Assembly (NCBI GenBank): GCA_012511645.1
Contig: JAAZFP010000066.1
Coordinates: forward strand, 1 to 9,330
Direction of reading: 5' to 3'
Origin: Microbacteriaceae bacterium
GTDB lineage: Bacteria > Actinomycetota > Actinomycetes > Actinomycetales > Microbacteriaceae
DNA length: 9,330 nt
Within the stretch, counting starts at the first letter, position 1, and each line of letters begins with the position of its first letter. The notes below the pieces were generated by a model. It was given only the letters and a program-made list of their open reading frames with translations, was not told the DNA's origin and made no database searches. Below are positions 1-6,614 of this stretch, piece by piece. The translations under genes were made by a program, and so were the position numbers.

Positions 1-519
1 GGCCACCACGGTGACGTTAAAGAAGGCGAGCGCGAGCACAATCGCAACAAAGCTCTGGTCTGCGCCGAGCCACCCGAGCGGCGCGCCCTCACCGAGTAGC
101 GCGGTGAAGGCAACACCCACCACAACGGTGGGCAGCACGAACGGCACGGTCGCGAGTCCTCGTAACAGGTTGCGCCCACGAAACTCGAGTCGGTACAGCA
201 CGAACGCTGCGGGTACCCCGAGCACGAGCGACAGCACGGTACCGCTCACGGCCTGGGCGAGCGTCTGCGAGATGACCCGCCAGGTGCGGGGTTCTTGCAG
301 CACCGAGAGCATGCCTGGCGCGTCTGAGCCCAGCTCGTTGCCGTTCAGTGAGCCCGTGACACCGACCCAGATGAGGGAGACGACGGGCCAGACAAAGAAC
401 AGCGCAAGAAACGCAACCGGCAACGCCGCAGCGAGCCCCCAGGTGACACGACCCAGGAGCCCACTTCGCGGTGCCGCTGTGGTCACCAGCCGGTCGCGTC
501 GCTCCACGCCCTCAGCCAT
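1..519 (-). CDS. thiP: ThiP, thiamine ABC transporter permease (5' part; runs off left edge)
   Basis: This is an inner-membrane permease subunit that would carry thiamine (or TPP) delivered by the ThiB lipoprotein. The reading frame stays open for 173 codons from an ATG at 519 to the window edge. A hydrophilic N-terminus is followed by a strong transmembrane helix at about residues 27-52 (contains FLALFFVWPVVSLIW), a helix near 88-108, and another at 121-142 with the segment TVPFVLPTVVVGVAF, which resembles binding-protein-dependent permeases of the ThiP/iron type. A further helix begins near 157. ThiP proteins normally have two fused permease halves, and only part of the first is in the window. 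The start is uncertain. The ATG at 519 overlaps thiB by 37 bases and has no clear Shine-Dalgarno sequence. A GTG at 486 would give a 4-base GTGA overlap with the thiB stop, typical of translational coupling, and removes 11 hydrophilic residues. The assignment rests mainly on thiB and the TPP riboswitch upstream. Confidence 0.85.
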   Translation of the reverse strand, partial: MAEGVERRDRLVTTAAPRSGLLGRVTWGLAAALPVAFLALFFVWPVVSLIWVGVTGSLNGNELGSDAPGMLSVLQEPRTWRVISQTLAQAVSGTVLSLVLGVPAAFVLYRLEFRGRNLLRGLATVPFVLPTVVVGVAFTALLGEGAPLGWLGADQSFVAIVLALAFFNVTVVA

Positions 520-1523
520 GGCTCACGGCCGGCCCCAATTTCGCTTGGGGTGAGGTCGTGGGGCGCGATGGGCAGTGGGGCGAACCGCTCCCAATCAGCG
601 GGAATGCTCGCCGCATCGTCGGCCGGGTACACATACATCGTGTCGGCGATGGTGTCTTGAAACTCACGCGAGAGCATGTACTCGACAACCGCAGCTCCCC
701 CCTCGGGGTTCGCGCTTCCTGCGAGCACCCCCGCATATTCAATCTGCGATGAGCAAGTGTCGAGCAGGGCCTTCGTCGTGGTCGCTGAGCCATCTTCTGT
801 CACCGTCCAGGCCGGAGAAGAGCTGTAGGAAAGCACGATCGGGTAGGTGCCGCTTTCGCCGCCCTGCGTGAACTGGCCGTTGTAGGCGGCGCTCCATCCC
901 TGCTCGATGCGCACCTCATTCTCGGCGAGTTGCTGCCAGTACTCAGCGAAGCCTGGCTCACCGAAACGGGAGACCGTGCCGATGAGAAACGACGCCCCAG
1001 TGGTCGAGGTGGTGGGGTCGAGCAGCACAGTCAGGCCGCGGTAGGTTTCATCCGCGAGATCCTCGTAGCTGGTGGGCTCTGCGATGCCCTGCTCTGCAAA
1101 CCAGGCAGGGTCGATATTGATGCACGTTGCGCCCAGCGTCACTGGCACCACGTCAACTGCCGATTCATCGGCGACCCCCGCGTCAAGCAACCGCGACACA
1201 AAAACATTGTCAACGCCGAAGAACGCATCGGCGATCGGAGCCGCCTGCGTCAGCACGAGTTGGCTCGTGAGCTCTCCCCCGTCACCCGCACTGATGACGC
1301 GCACGTCATAGCCCGTTGCCGCGCTCGCTGCGGCTGCGAACTCGTCATTGGGAAACGAATCGTGCACCACCAGGGTGACCTCGTTCGATGGGGCGTCATT
1401 CGACGAGGTGTCATCGGATGGCGAAGCGGTCGCGCAGGCCGAGAGCGCGAGCGCGAATACCGCCGCTCCCGCAAGGCTGATTGATACCCGCCGTGAAGCG
1501 AGTGGGTGTGCAGACGTCAACAT
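483..1523 (-). CDS. thiB: ThiB, thiamine-binding lipoprotein of an ABC transporter
   Basis: This 346-residue extracytoplasmic solute-binding protein captures thiamine or TPP and hands it to ThiP. The N-terminus has two arginines, a hydrophobic stretch (about residues 15-26) and the lipobox LSAC at 27-30, so the mature protein should be lipid-anchored at Cys30. A low-complexity Ser/Asp/Asn linker (32-48) follows. The mature domain begins with VTLVVHDSF and has the ThiB-like region ADAFFGVDN (98-106). A further ThiB-like region has EYWQQLAENEV (194-204), GWSAAY (209-214) and VLSYSSSPAW (230-239). Trp210, Tyr233 and Trp239 lie where ThiB proteins place ligand-stacking aromatics; that mapping is from memory of E. 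coli ThiB and is an inference. The ATG at 1523 is preceded by a purine-rich Shine-Dalgarno sequence that forms the 3' edge of a TPP aptamer. This makes regulation by TPP very likely and fixes the substrate class, which sequence alone could confuse with iron-binding relatives. Confidence 0.92.
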   Translation of the reverse strand: MLTSAHPLASRRVSISLAGAAVFALALSACATASPSDDTSSNDAPSNEVTLVVHDSFPNDEFAAAASAATGYDVRVISAGDGGELTSQLVLTQAAPIADAFFGVDNVFVSRLLDAGVADESAVDVVPVTLGATCINIDPAWFAEQGIAEPTSYEDLADETYRGLTVLLDPTTSTTGASFLIGTVSRFGEPGFAEYWQQLAENEVRIEQGWSAAYNGQFTQGGESGTYPIVLSYSSSPAWTVTEDGSATTTKALLDTCSSQIEYAGVLAGSANPEGGAAVVEYMLSREFQDTIADTMYVYPADDAASIPADWERFAPLPIAPHDLTPSEIGAGREPWLRAWSDATGW

Positions 1524-1527
1524 AGAG

Positions 1528-1538
1528 TTCCTTCCTCC
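1528..1538 (-). promoter_or_regulatory. Shine-Dalgarno of thiB, embedded in the riboswitch
   Basis: The minus-strand run GGAGGAAGGAA ends four bases before the thiB ATG (bases CTCT between). It continues the conserved aptamer segment GCCAGCGGAGGAA without a gap, so ligand-bound folding would place the ribosome-binding site inside or against P1. This is the basis for predicting translational rather than transcriptional control. Confidence 0.75.
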
Positions 1539-1621
1539 GCTGGCATTACCCAGATCAGGTTGAACGGTGAGAACTCGCGAAGTTCACTCTCAGCCCGCCG
1601 CGTGCGGGCCCCCGTGGATTG
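1528..1621 (-). promoter_or_regulatory. TPP riboswitch (THI element) controlling thiBP
   Basis: Read on the minus strand, the leader carries the hallmark conserved segments of the TPP aptamer in order. These are GGGCTGAGAG (CTGAGAG core at 1593-1587), a P3 hairpin GAACT-TCGCG-AGTTC (1585-1571), AACCTGATCTGGGTAATGCCAGCGGAGGAA (1561-1532, shown here as one landmark whose invariant parts are CTGATCTGG and AATGCCAGCG), and an upstream GGGGGCCCGC...GCGGGCT stem. TPP binding normally folds these arms together and closes P1. Here the 3' side of the aptamer runs directly into GGAGGAAGGAA, the only Shine-Dalgarno sequence for thiB, 4-5 bases before the ATG. There is no room for a separate terminator between aptamer and start. 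This points to translational repression when TPP is abundant. The outer limits of P1 are approximate. Confidence 0.95.
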
Positions 1622-1629
1622 CACCGCCT

Positions 1630-1635
1630 ACCTTA
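1630..1635 (-). promoter_or_regulatory. Possible -10 box for the thi leader
   Basis: TGCTAAGGT on the minus strand looks like an extended -10 (TGC plus TAAGGT). Its predicted start site, about seven bases downstream, falls at the 5' edge of the TPP aptamer, as expected for a leader RNA. No good TTGACA-like -35 is seen at 17-18 bases (nearest TCACGA), so the call rests on position and the -10 alone. It sits in the roughly 20-base gap after the DUF6350 gene. Confidence 0.35.
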
Positions 1636-1643
1636 GCACCGTT

Positions 1644-3242
1644 TTACTCCTGATCGTGACGAGGTTTGCGCCACCAGGGTGTGCTGCGCGGGTGAGCCGA
1701 GGATCGATCGCTTCTCGCTGGATCGCCTCCTGCATCCTGAGCGCCCTGGTTCTCCCATGAAAACGCATCGAGCAGTGGGTCGACGGAAGCGGGTTCTGGT
1801 TCGGGTTCAGGTGCAGGCGCCGGTGCAGGTGCAGGTGCAGGTGCAGGCTCCGGCACGGGCTCGGGCGGGTGCGTGAACCTCAGCGGCTCGATTGGCTGCG
1901 TTTCGGCGTCATCACCTGGCAACGGCCCGAGCGCATCAGTCACGCGCATCTCAGTGTGCTCCGCTGGCACAGCGCCAGAAGGGTTCCTGCGTGGCAGTGC
2001 TACCGATGGGAGCGACGACTTCAGGCGCGCCACATCAACCTGACGCGCCCCAATGCCAATGAGCAGGCCGACCGCTATCTCAATCGCCACACAGCCACCG
2101 ATGACCCACGCATGAACACCGGCAAATGCAAGACGACCTGGGCCAATGGCACCGCTTGCAAGCCAACCGAGAAGCGCAACCGCAAGCCCGACCGCCGCCG
2201 CTGCAGCGATCGGAATAGTGAGTGTCGCACCGACTGTGGCGCGACGCAGCACCGGCTGGCCCGCGGCCACGGCACCGACGATCACACCGATCATGATGAC
2301 CAGCACTGGCGCAAGCGCACCGGCCCACCCCCAATCGTTGGGGAGCGCGCCCAGGATCGGCAGCGAGGGCAGCGGCCAGACCAGCGTGTCAAACGGAGAG
2401 ACCGAACTGCCGACCCCTACAGCAAAGCCCGGGCCCACAAACCACGCGATTGCCCACACCCACATCACAGGCAACAGCGCCAGTTGCAACACAAAGACCA
2501 TGATCGACCCGAACAGATCAAGTTGCAGGCTTTGGCTCAGCGCGATGACGTCCGCATATTTCGTGAGGAGCACCGCAGCAACGCCGACCGCACCGAGACC
2601 GACGAGCATCGCGAGCGACGCCAGCGCGAGCCGCAGACCCTCAGCGGCGCGCTCTGGAAGCGCCGCCGCGGCAGGCCCGCTGAGCGGCTCGAACACTCGC
2701 TGCACGGAGCGAACGGCAAGAGCCCACCACTCATGACCCTCAAGCGCTGCACGCGCAACCATCCCGACTGCCAGCGGCACGGCGTAGACCAGTGTTGGCA
2801 CGAGCACCATCAGCCAGGTGGGCCAGGTGCCGCCGTCAGTCAGCGTCGCAACAACACCTGCGGCGACGGCAAACCCCACTGCTCCACCGACGATCGGCCC
2901 GGCAGTGTGACTGCGCTCGGCAAGCCTCCATCCTGACCGTGCACCGAGCACCACGGTGATGAATGTGAGCCCGAGTGGTGCGAGTGAGATCGTGAAGCTG
3001 AACGCTTCTGCGGGCAGACCAACGCTCAGCGCCGCCACCGCAGAAAGGTCAATCGTCATCGGCACCAGATGGGCGAGTTGCCACACGTCGGCTACAGTCG
3101 CGACCAGACCGAGCGGGTCGGCACCAAGCTCAAAGGTCAGCCACCACAGCAGCACCGCGGCAACCGCAATCACCGCGAAACCGGCGACCGCAACGGCAAC
3201 CGCTTCGATCGCGGCAATCACCGCCGTCAGCACCGCTCTCAT
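1644..3242 (-). CDS. DUF6350 / PerM-family polytopic membrane protein
   Basis: This 532-residue integral membrane protein has about ten hydrophobic segments in residues 1-400 (for example 8-35, 65-100, 115-133, 142-163, 205-227, 243-270, 308-327, 340-363, 376-397). The segment GPGFAVGVGSSVSP (270-283), followed by the Pro-rich LVWPLPSLPILGALP (287-301), is the conserved signature I associate with the DUF6350/PerM family. In mycobacteria, PerM lies near sucCD and supports cell division and envelope integrity in stress. The position just after sucD here agrees. A cytoplasmic-looking tail (about 400-532) is hydrophilic, with a Pro-Ala/Pro-Glu tract at 460-485 and a basic Trp-containing end. The ATG at 3242 has the Shine-Dalgarno sequence GAAGG seven bases upstream. 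It is separated from sucD by a strong hairpin, so it is probably a distinct transcript. Family membership is fairly sure; a division role in this organism is inference. Confidence 0.82.
   Translation of the reverse strand: MRAVLTAVIAAIEAVAVAVAGFAVIAVAAVLLWWLTFELGADPLGLVATVADVWQLAHLVPMTIDLSAVAALSVGLPAEAFSFTISLAPLGLTFITVVLGARSGWRLAERSHTAGPIVGGAVGFAVAAGVVATLTDGGTWPTWLMVLVPTLVYAVPLAVGMVARAALEGHEWWALAVRSVQRVFEPLSGPAAAALPERAAEGLRLALASLAMLVGLGAVGVAAVLLTKYADVIALSQSLQLDLFGSIMVFVLQLALLPVMWVWAIAWFVGPGFAVGVGSSVSPFDTLVWPLPSLPILGALPNDWGWAGALAPVLVIMIGVIVGAVAAGQPVLRRATVGATLTIPIAAAAAVGLAVALLGWLASGAIGPGRLAFAGVHAWVIGGCVAIEIAVGLLIGIGARQVDVARLKSSLPSVALPRRNPSGAVPAEHTEMRVTDALGPLPGDDAETQPIEPLRFTHPPEPVPEPAPAPAPAPAPAPEPEPEPASVDPLLDAFSWENQGAQDAGGDPARSDRSSAHPRSTPWWRKPRHDQE
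1792..1851. repeat. Imperfect hexanucleotide tandem repeat in the DUF6350 gene
   Basis: Ten contiguous hexamers on the plus strand are in phase: GGTTCT, GGTTCG, GGTTCA, GGTGCA, GGCGCC, then four perfect GGTGCA copies (1822-1845), then GGCTCC. Read on the coding strand they give alternating Pro-Ala and Pro-Glu dipeptides in the C-terminal tail. Because the unit is a multiple of three, length changes by replication slippage would keep the reading frame. Confidence 0.85.
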
Positions 3243-3263
3243 TGCACAGCCTTCATTACACCT

Positions 3264-3269
3264 AGGCTA
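3264..3269 (-). promoter_or_regulatory. Possible -10 box for the DUF6350 gene
   Basis: TAGCCT (minus strand, followed by AGGTG) lies 22 bases before the ATG at 3242 and after the sucCD hairpin. This is where a separate promoter would be expected. No convincing -35 hexamer is visible at standard spacing, so the call is tentative. Confidence 0.3.
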
Positions 3270-3309
3270 CCCATCCGGTCTGACACCTGCCCCACGGCGC
3301 GCGGAACGC

Positions 3310-3344
3310 AATCGGGGTGGATGCCACTGGCACCCACCCCGATT
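3310..3344 (-). terminator. Strong hairpin after sucD, probable sucCD terminator
   Basis: A perfect 11-base inverted repeat, AATCGGGGTGG (3310-3320) with CCACCCCGATT (3334-3344), continues across one A/C mismatch into TGCC-ACT-GGCA. This makes an almost uninterrupted 15-pair GC-rich stem with a three-base loop. It starts about 35 bases after the sucD stop. No T-run follows on either strand, so it is not a classical intrinsic terminator. It could terminate as a U-less hairpin, as proposed for some actinobacteria, or act as a 3' stabilising structure for sucCD mRNA. Confidence 0.65.
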
Positions 3345-3378
3345 GTGCCAAACTCAGTCGAGCTCAGTCAGACACTGC

Positions 3379-4281
3379 TTACAGCGCGTTGTAGACCTCA
3401 CGCAGCAGATCAGCGGTCTCAGTCGGCGTCTTGCCAACCTTCACACCAGCAGCCTCGAGCGCTTCCTTCTTTGCCTGCGCGGTACCAGCAGAGCCCGACA
3501 CAATCGCGCCAGCGTGGCCCATGGTCTTACCCTCGGGCGCGGTGAAACCTGCGACGTAGCCGACCACAGGCTTCGTGACGTTGGCCTTGATGAACTCAGC
3601 CGCACGCTCTTCTGCGTCGCCGCCGATCTCACCAATCATCACGATCGCCTTGGTCTCAGGATCAGCCTCAAACGCCGCGAGCGCGTCAATGTGAGTGGTG
3701 CCGATGATGGGGTCACCGCCGATGCCGATCGCGGTTGAGAAGCCGAGGTCACGCAGCTCATACATCATCTGGTAGGTCAGCGTACCCGACTTCGACACGA
3801 GACCGATCGGGCCCTTGCCGGTAATCGTCGCGGGCGTGATGCCAGCGAGCGCTTCGCCCGGAGTGATGATGCCGGGGCAGTTCGGGCCGATGATGCGGGT
3901 ATTGCCGCCGGTTGCCTTCGCGTGTGCCCACAGCTCAGCACTGTCTTTGACGGGCACGCCCTCGGTGATGATGACGAGCAGGCCGATGCCAGCGTCAATT
4001 GCTTCGACGGCAGCGTCTTTGGTGAACGCAGGCGGCACGAATGCGACCGACACGTCAGCCCCGGTGGCCTGCATTGCTTCGGCAACGGTGGCAAACACGG
4101 GCAGCTCAACGGTCTCGCCTGCAGCGTTCACATGCGACACCGTGGTGCCGGCCTTGCGCGCGTTCACGCCGCCGACGATCTGGGTGCCTGCTGCGAGCAT
4201 GCGGGCGGTGTGCTTCGTGCCCTCACCGCCGGTGATGCCCTGCACGATGACCTTGGAATCTTTGTTCAGAAAAATCGACAT
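3379..4281 (-). CDS. sucD: Succinyl-CoA synthetase subunit alpha
   Basis: This 300-residue cytoplasmic subunit works with SucC to interconvert succinyl-CoA, phosphate and nucleoside diphosphate with succinate, CoA and nucleoside triphosphate in the TCA cycle. The CoA-binding Rossmann-type domain begins at once (VIVQGITGGEGTKH, residues 11-24). IIGPNCPGIITPGE (130-143) and GPIGLVSKSGTLTYQM (157-172) are family signatures. The phosphorylated active-site histidine is His256 in GKTMGHAGAI (251-260). The C-terminus is complete (KTPTETADLLREVY). Length matches the usual 290-300 residues. The ATG at 4281 follows the sucC stop by 32 bases with only a weak AGAGAG-type ribosome site, so translation probably relies on coupling within a sucCD operon. 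No catalytic residue appears to be missing. Confidence 0.98.
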   Translation of the reverse strand: MSIFLNKDSKVIVQGITGGEGTKHTARMLAAGTQIVGGVNARKAGTTVSHVNAAGETVELPVFATVAEAMQATGADVSVAFVPPAFTKDAAVEAIDAGIGLLVIITEGVPVKDSAELWAHAKATGGNTRIIGPNCPGIITPGEALAGITPATITGKGPIGLVSKSGTLTYQMMYELRDLGFSTAIGIGGDPIIGTTHIDALAAFEADPETKAIVMIGEIGGDAEERAAEFIKANVTKPVVGYVAGFTAPEGKTMGHAGAIVSGSAGTAQAKKEALEAAGVKVGKTPTETADLLREVYNAL

Positions 4282-4313
4282 GGTGTGTTGTCTCTCTTTG
4301 TCGTCTCGTGCGC

Positions 4314-5480
4314 TTAGCGGGCGTTGGCCAGTTCGGCGGCCTTGTCGGCGCCCTCGTCCATGGTGGCGGCCTGGATGACGAGCGGGTGAGCTGCGTCGTT
4401 CAGAATGCGTCGCCCTTCCTCAACGTTGTTGCCGTCGAGACGAACCACCAGGGGCTTGTTCGCTGCGTCGCCGAGCTTCTCGAGCGCCCCAACGATGCCG
4501 TTTGCGACAGCGTCGCACGCGGTGATGCCGCCGAATACGTTCACAAACACCGACTTCACCTGCGGGTCTCCGAGGATGACGTCGAGGCCGGCAGCCATCA
4601 CCTCGGCCGAGGCGCCACCACCGATGTCGAGGAAGTTCGCGGGCTTCACATTGCCGTGGTTCTCACCAGCGTAGGCAACCACGTCGAGCGTCGACATGAC
4701 GAGGCCCGCACCGTTGCCGATCACGCCGACCTCACCGTCAAGCTTCACATAGTTGAGATCCTGCGCCTTCGCCTTCGCCTCGAGCGGGTCTTCGGCGTCT
4801 TTGTCGGCGAGCGCATCGTGCTCAGGCTGACGGAACTCTGCGTTTTCGTCCAGTGACACCTTGCCGTCAAGCGCGATGATGTCGCCGGCACCCGTCAGCA
4901 CGAGCGGGTTCACCTCGACGAGGGTGGCGTCTTCGCCGGCATACACCTCGTAGAGCTTCTGGAACACGGGCACCACCTTGCCGACCAGCTCTTCGGGGAA
5001 GTTCGCGGCACGAGCGATCTCTTCAGCTTTGGCTGCGTCGATGCCAGCACCCGGATCCACCTCGATGCGAGCGAGCGCCTCGGGCTTCTCAACAGCGAGC
5101 TGCTCGATCTCCATGCCACCCTCAACGCTGCACAGCGACAGGTATGAGCGGTTCGCACGGTCAAGCAGCACCGAGAAGTAGTACTCATCTTTGATGTCTG
5201 CGCCAGCAGCCACCATCACGCGCTTCACCACATGGCCCTTGATGTCGAGACCGAGGATCGACTTCGCTGCCTCAAATGCCTCATCGGGGTTCTTCGCAAC
5301 CTTCACTCCGCCTGCCTTGCCGCGACCACCAGTTTTCACCTGGGCTTTAACGACGACGACACCGCCGAGCTTTTCAGCCGCTGCACGCACCTCCTCGGGG
5401 GTGTCGGCGACGATCCCAGGGAGCACCGGCACCCCGTATCGTTCGAAGAGATCTCGTGCCTGGTACTCGTACAGATCCAC
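4314..5480 (-). CDS. sucC: Succinyl-CoA synthetase subunit beta
   Basis: This 388-residue ATP-grasp subunit binds the nucleotide and succinate and partners with SucD. The N-terminal family start DLYEYQARDLFERYGVPV (2-19) is followed by the nucleotide-binding KAQVKTGGRGKAGGVK (45-60). The metal-site region EVNPL (189-193) is followed by LDGK (204-207). The C-terminal flavodoxin-like ligase domain has NFLDIGGGAS (282-291) and the glycine-rich VFVNVFGGIT (311-320). The length is normal for the family. The start codon is GTG at 5480, supported by AAGGA six bases upstream and by alignment of the N-terminus with family members. The gene is the first of the sucCD pair and is preceded by a structured 108-base leader with a promoter-like box. 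Nucleotide preference (ADP or GDP) cannot be read from the sequence by eye. Confidence 0.98.
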   Translation of the reverse strand: MDLYEYQARDLFERYGVPVLPGIVADTPEEVRAAAEKLGGVVVVKAQVKTGGRGKAGGVKVAKNPDEAFEAAKSILGLDIKGHVVKRVMVAAGADIKDEYYFSVLLDRANRSYLSLCSVEGGMEIEQLAVEKPEALARIEVDPGAGIDAAKAEEIARAANFPEELVGKVVPVFQKLYEVYAGEDATLVEVNPLVLTGAGDIIALDGKVSLDENAEFRQPEHDALADKDAEDPLEAKAKAQDLNYVKLDGEVGVIGNGAGLVMSTLDVVAYAGENHGNVKPANFLDIGGGASAEVMAAGLDVILGDPQVKSVFVNVFGGITACDAVANGIVGALEKLGDAANKPLVVRLDGNNVEEGRRILNDAAHPLVIQAATMDEGADKAAELANAR

Positions 5481-5506
5481 GTATGTTCCTTCAGCGCTAG
5501 AAAACG

Positions 5507-5554
5507 GTTGCCGAGCATGCGCGCAAGATGGCGCGCAACCAAGGCTCGGCCAAC
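5507..5554 (-). promoter_or_regulatory. Nested inverted repeat in the sucC leader
   Basis: Outer arms GTTGCCGAGC (5507-5516) and GCTCGGCCAAC (5544-5554) are complementary with one bulged base. Inside them, two GCGCGC blocks (5519-5524 and 5531-5536) can pair around the six-base loop AAGATG. The structure lies between the putative -10 box and the sucC GTG, so it would form the very 5' end of the sucC mRNA. On the minus strand it is followed a few bases later by TTTT, so it could alternatively be a weak terminator for the upstream GGDEF gene, or a DNA operator. Confidence 0.6.
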
Positions 5555-5559
5555 TCCAT

Positions 5560-5565
5560 AGCCTA
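5560..5565 (-). promoter_or_regulatory. Putative extended -10 promoter element for sucCD
   Basis: TGCTAGGCT on the minus strand is a good actinobacterial extended -10 (TGC plus TAGGCT), 80 bases before the sucC GTG and after the GGDEF stop at 5589. The predicted start of transcription near 5553 coincides with the first base of the leader hairpin. A -35 is poor (AATTTG or similar), which an extended -10 may tolerate. Confidence 0.45.
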
Positions 5566-5588
5566 GCACCGGTCAGATCACCAAATTC

Positions 5589-6614
5589 TCACTCTTTGCG
5601 TGAGGTGCGCCTGCGCTTCATCTCATAGAGTTCGGCGTCTGCACGAATCATGAGGTCGTCGAGGTTATCAGTGGGCGATGCCTCGGCGAGACCCCACGAC
5701 CACGAGTGCGTTGCCTCGCTTCTGATGCGCTGCAGGGTTTCGACGGCGTGTGCCCGATAGCCGTGTATCAGCAGCACGAATTCGTCGCCACCAGATCGCG
5801 CAACGAGATCTTTGGGGCCGAGACCCCGCACCCATCCCTGACTGGTGACACACAGGGCCTCATCGCCGGCCGCGTGCCCACCGGCGTCATTGACCGCTTT
5901 GAAGTCGTCAAAGTCGGCAACCGAGACGGTGATGTCTTGCCCAGCAGCGAGCGCGCGACGAAGCACGCGGCTGCCAACCTCATCGAGCCCGCGTCGGTTA
6001 TAGACGCGGGTCAGCGGATCGCGAAGCGCGCGCAACTCAGCTTGGCGGCGGCGGAATGATCCTGCCTCAAGGCAAAACCCAGCGATGAAGAACGAATACA
6101 CCAGTGGCACCGCAATACTGGTTTCGAGAGAAAAGCCATCGGTTCGGTCGAGCGCAGCGCCCATCATGATCAACCAGTAAGCCAGCATCGCCACACGCGC
6201 CGTCCAGCGCTGATAGAACCAGCCAAGATAGAGCGCAACGACCGGAATCTGCAGCACTGGCAACACTTCGGTGCGACCAAACGTCGTCGCCATCATGAAC
6301 ATCGCAGACCAGAACGCATAGTAGCCGACGCCGACAAGCCCCGCCCAGCGCGGGAGCAGACGACCGAGCGCGAGCGGGGTGATCGTGAGAAACGAGAAGG
6401 AGATGATCCAGAACAGCGCCCAGCCGCGTGAGATCTCATCATCAGCACCCCAGAATGCGGCGACAAAGGTGAGCAACAGCGTGGCTGCGCCAAGTGCGCT
6501 GACATACGAGAACGTCTTTTGCCAGCCTCGCACGCGCTGCCACACTCCGAGAACGCGCTGCTGCCATGACCCCCAGAACTCGACGTCTTGACGCATTTCC
6601 CTATGCGAGTGCAT
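5589..6614 (-). CDS. Membrane-anchored GGDEF protein, probable diguanylate cyclase (second copy)
   Basis: This protein probably makes cyclic di-GMP from two GTP at the inner face of the membrane. The chosen ATG at 6614 gives 341 residues. It has GGAGG four bases upstream and overlaps the preceding stop by 14 bases; an in-frame start at 6659 lacks such support. About six hydrophobic helices fill residues 35-185 (the conserved ALYLGWF is at about 127-133). A short linker leads to the GGDEF domain from DPLTRVYNRRGL (199-210). The metal and substrate motif ADFDDFKAVND (233-243) and the intact signature SGGDEF (274-279) predict activity. The position of the inhibitory RxxD site reads GPKD (266-269), so product feedback through that site is probably lost. 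The domain is shorter than usual after GGDEF and ends WSWGLAE...RADAELYEMKRRR. It is paralogous to the gene just upstream and probably co-transcribed with it. No EAL or HD-GYP partner is present in the window. Confidence 0.9.
   Translation of the reverse strand: MHSHREMRQDVEFWGSWQQRVLGVWQRVRGWQKTFSYVSALGAATLLLTFVAAFWGADDEISRGWALFWIISFSFLTITPLALGRLLPRWAGLVGVGYYAFWSAMFMMATTFGRTEVLPVLQIPVVALYLGWFYQRWTARVAMLAYWLIMMGAALDRTDGFSLETSIAVPLVYSFFIAGFCLEAGSFRRRQAELRALRDPLTRVYNRRGLDEVGSRVLRRALAAGQDITVSVADFDDFKAVNDAGGHAAGDEALCVTSQGWVRGLGPKDLVARSGGDEFVLLIHGYRAHAVETLQRIRSEATHSWSWGLAEASPTDNLDDLMIRADAELYEMKRRRTSRKE

Noticed and set aside
11..553. 180-codon plus-strand open frame opposite thiP
   Set aside because: Ser/Thr/Pro/Arg-rich shadow; the minus strand in this stretch encodes clear permease helices continuous to the window edge.
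1792..1851. Short tandem repeats considered as a CRISPR or regulatory iteron array
   Set aside because: The unit is six bases with no spacers and is in frame within a coding region, where it gives a Pro-Ala/Pro-Glu tract.
1869..2936. 355-codon open frame on the plus strand opposite the DUF6350 gene
   Set aside because: Its composition (Arg, His, Gln, Thr-rich, no domain or hydrophobic core) is typical of the antisense frame of a GC-rich membrane-protein gene. The opposite strand carries a clear membrane protein with a family signature and ribosome site.
2956..3738. 260-codon plus-strand open frame spanning the DUF6350 start, the sucD terminator region and the end of sucD
   Set aside because: It runs antisense across two real genes and the intergenic hairpin, and its composition changes abruptly along its length. 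No ribosome site or recognisable motif.
3815..4856. Plus-strand open frames opposite sucD and sucC
   Set aside because: Shadows of highly conserved succinyl-CoA synthetase genes; no independent coding evidence.
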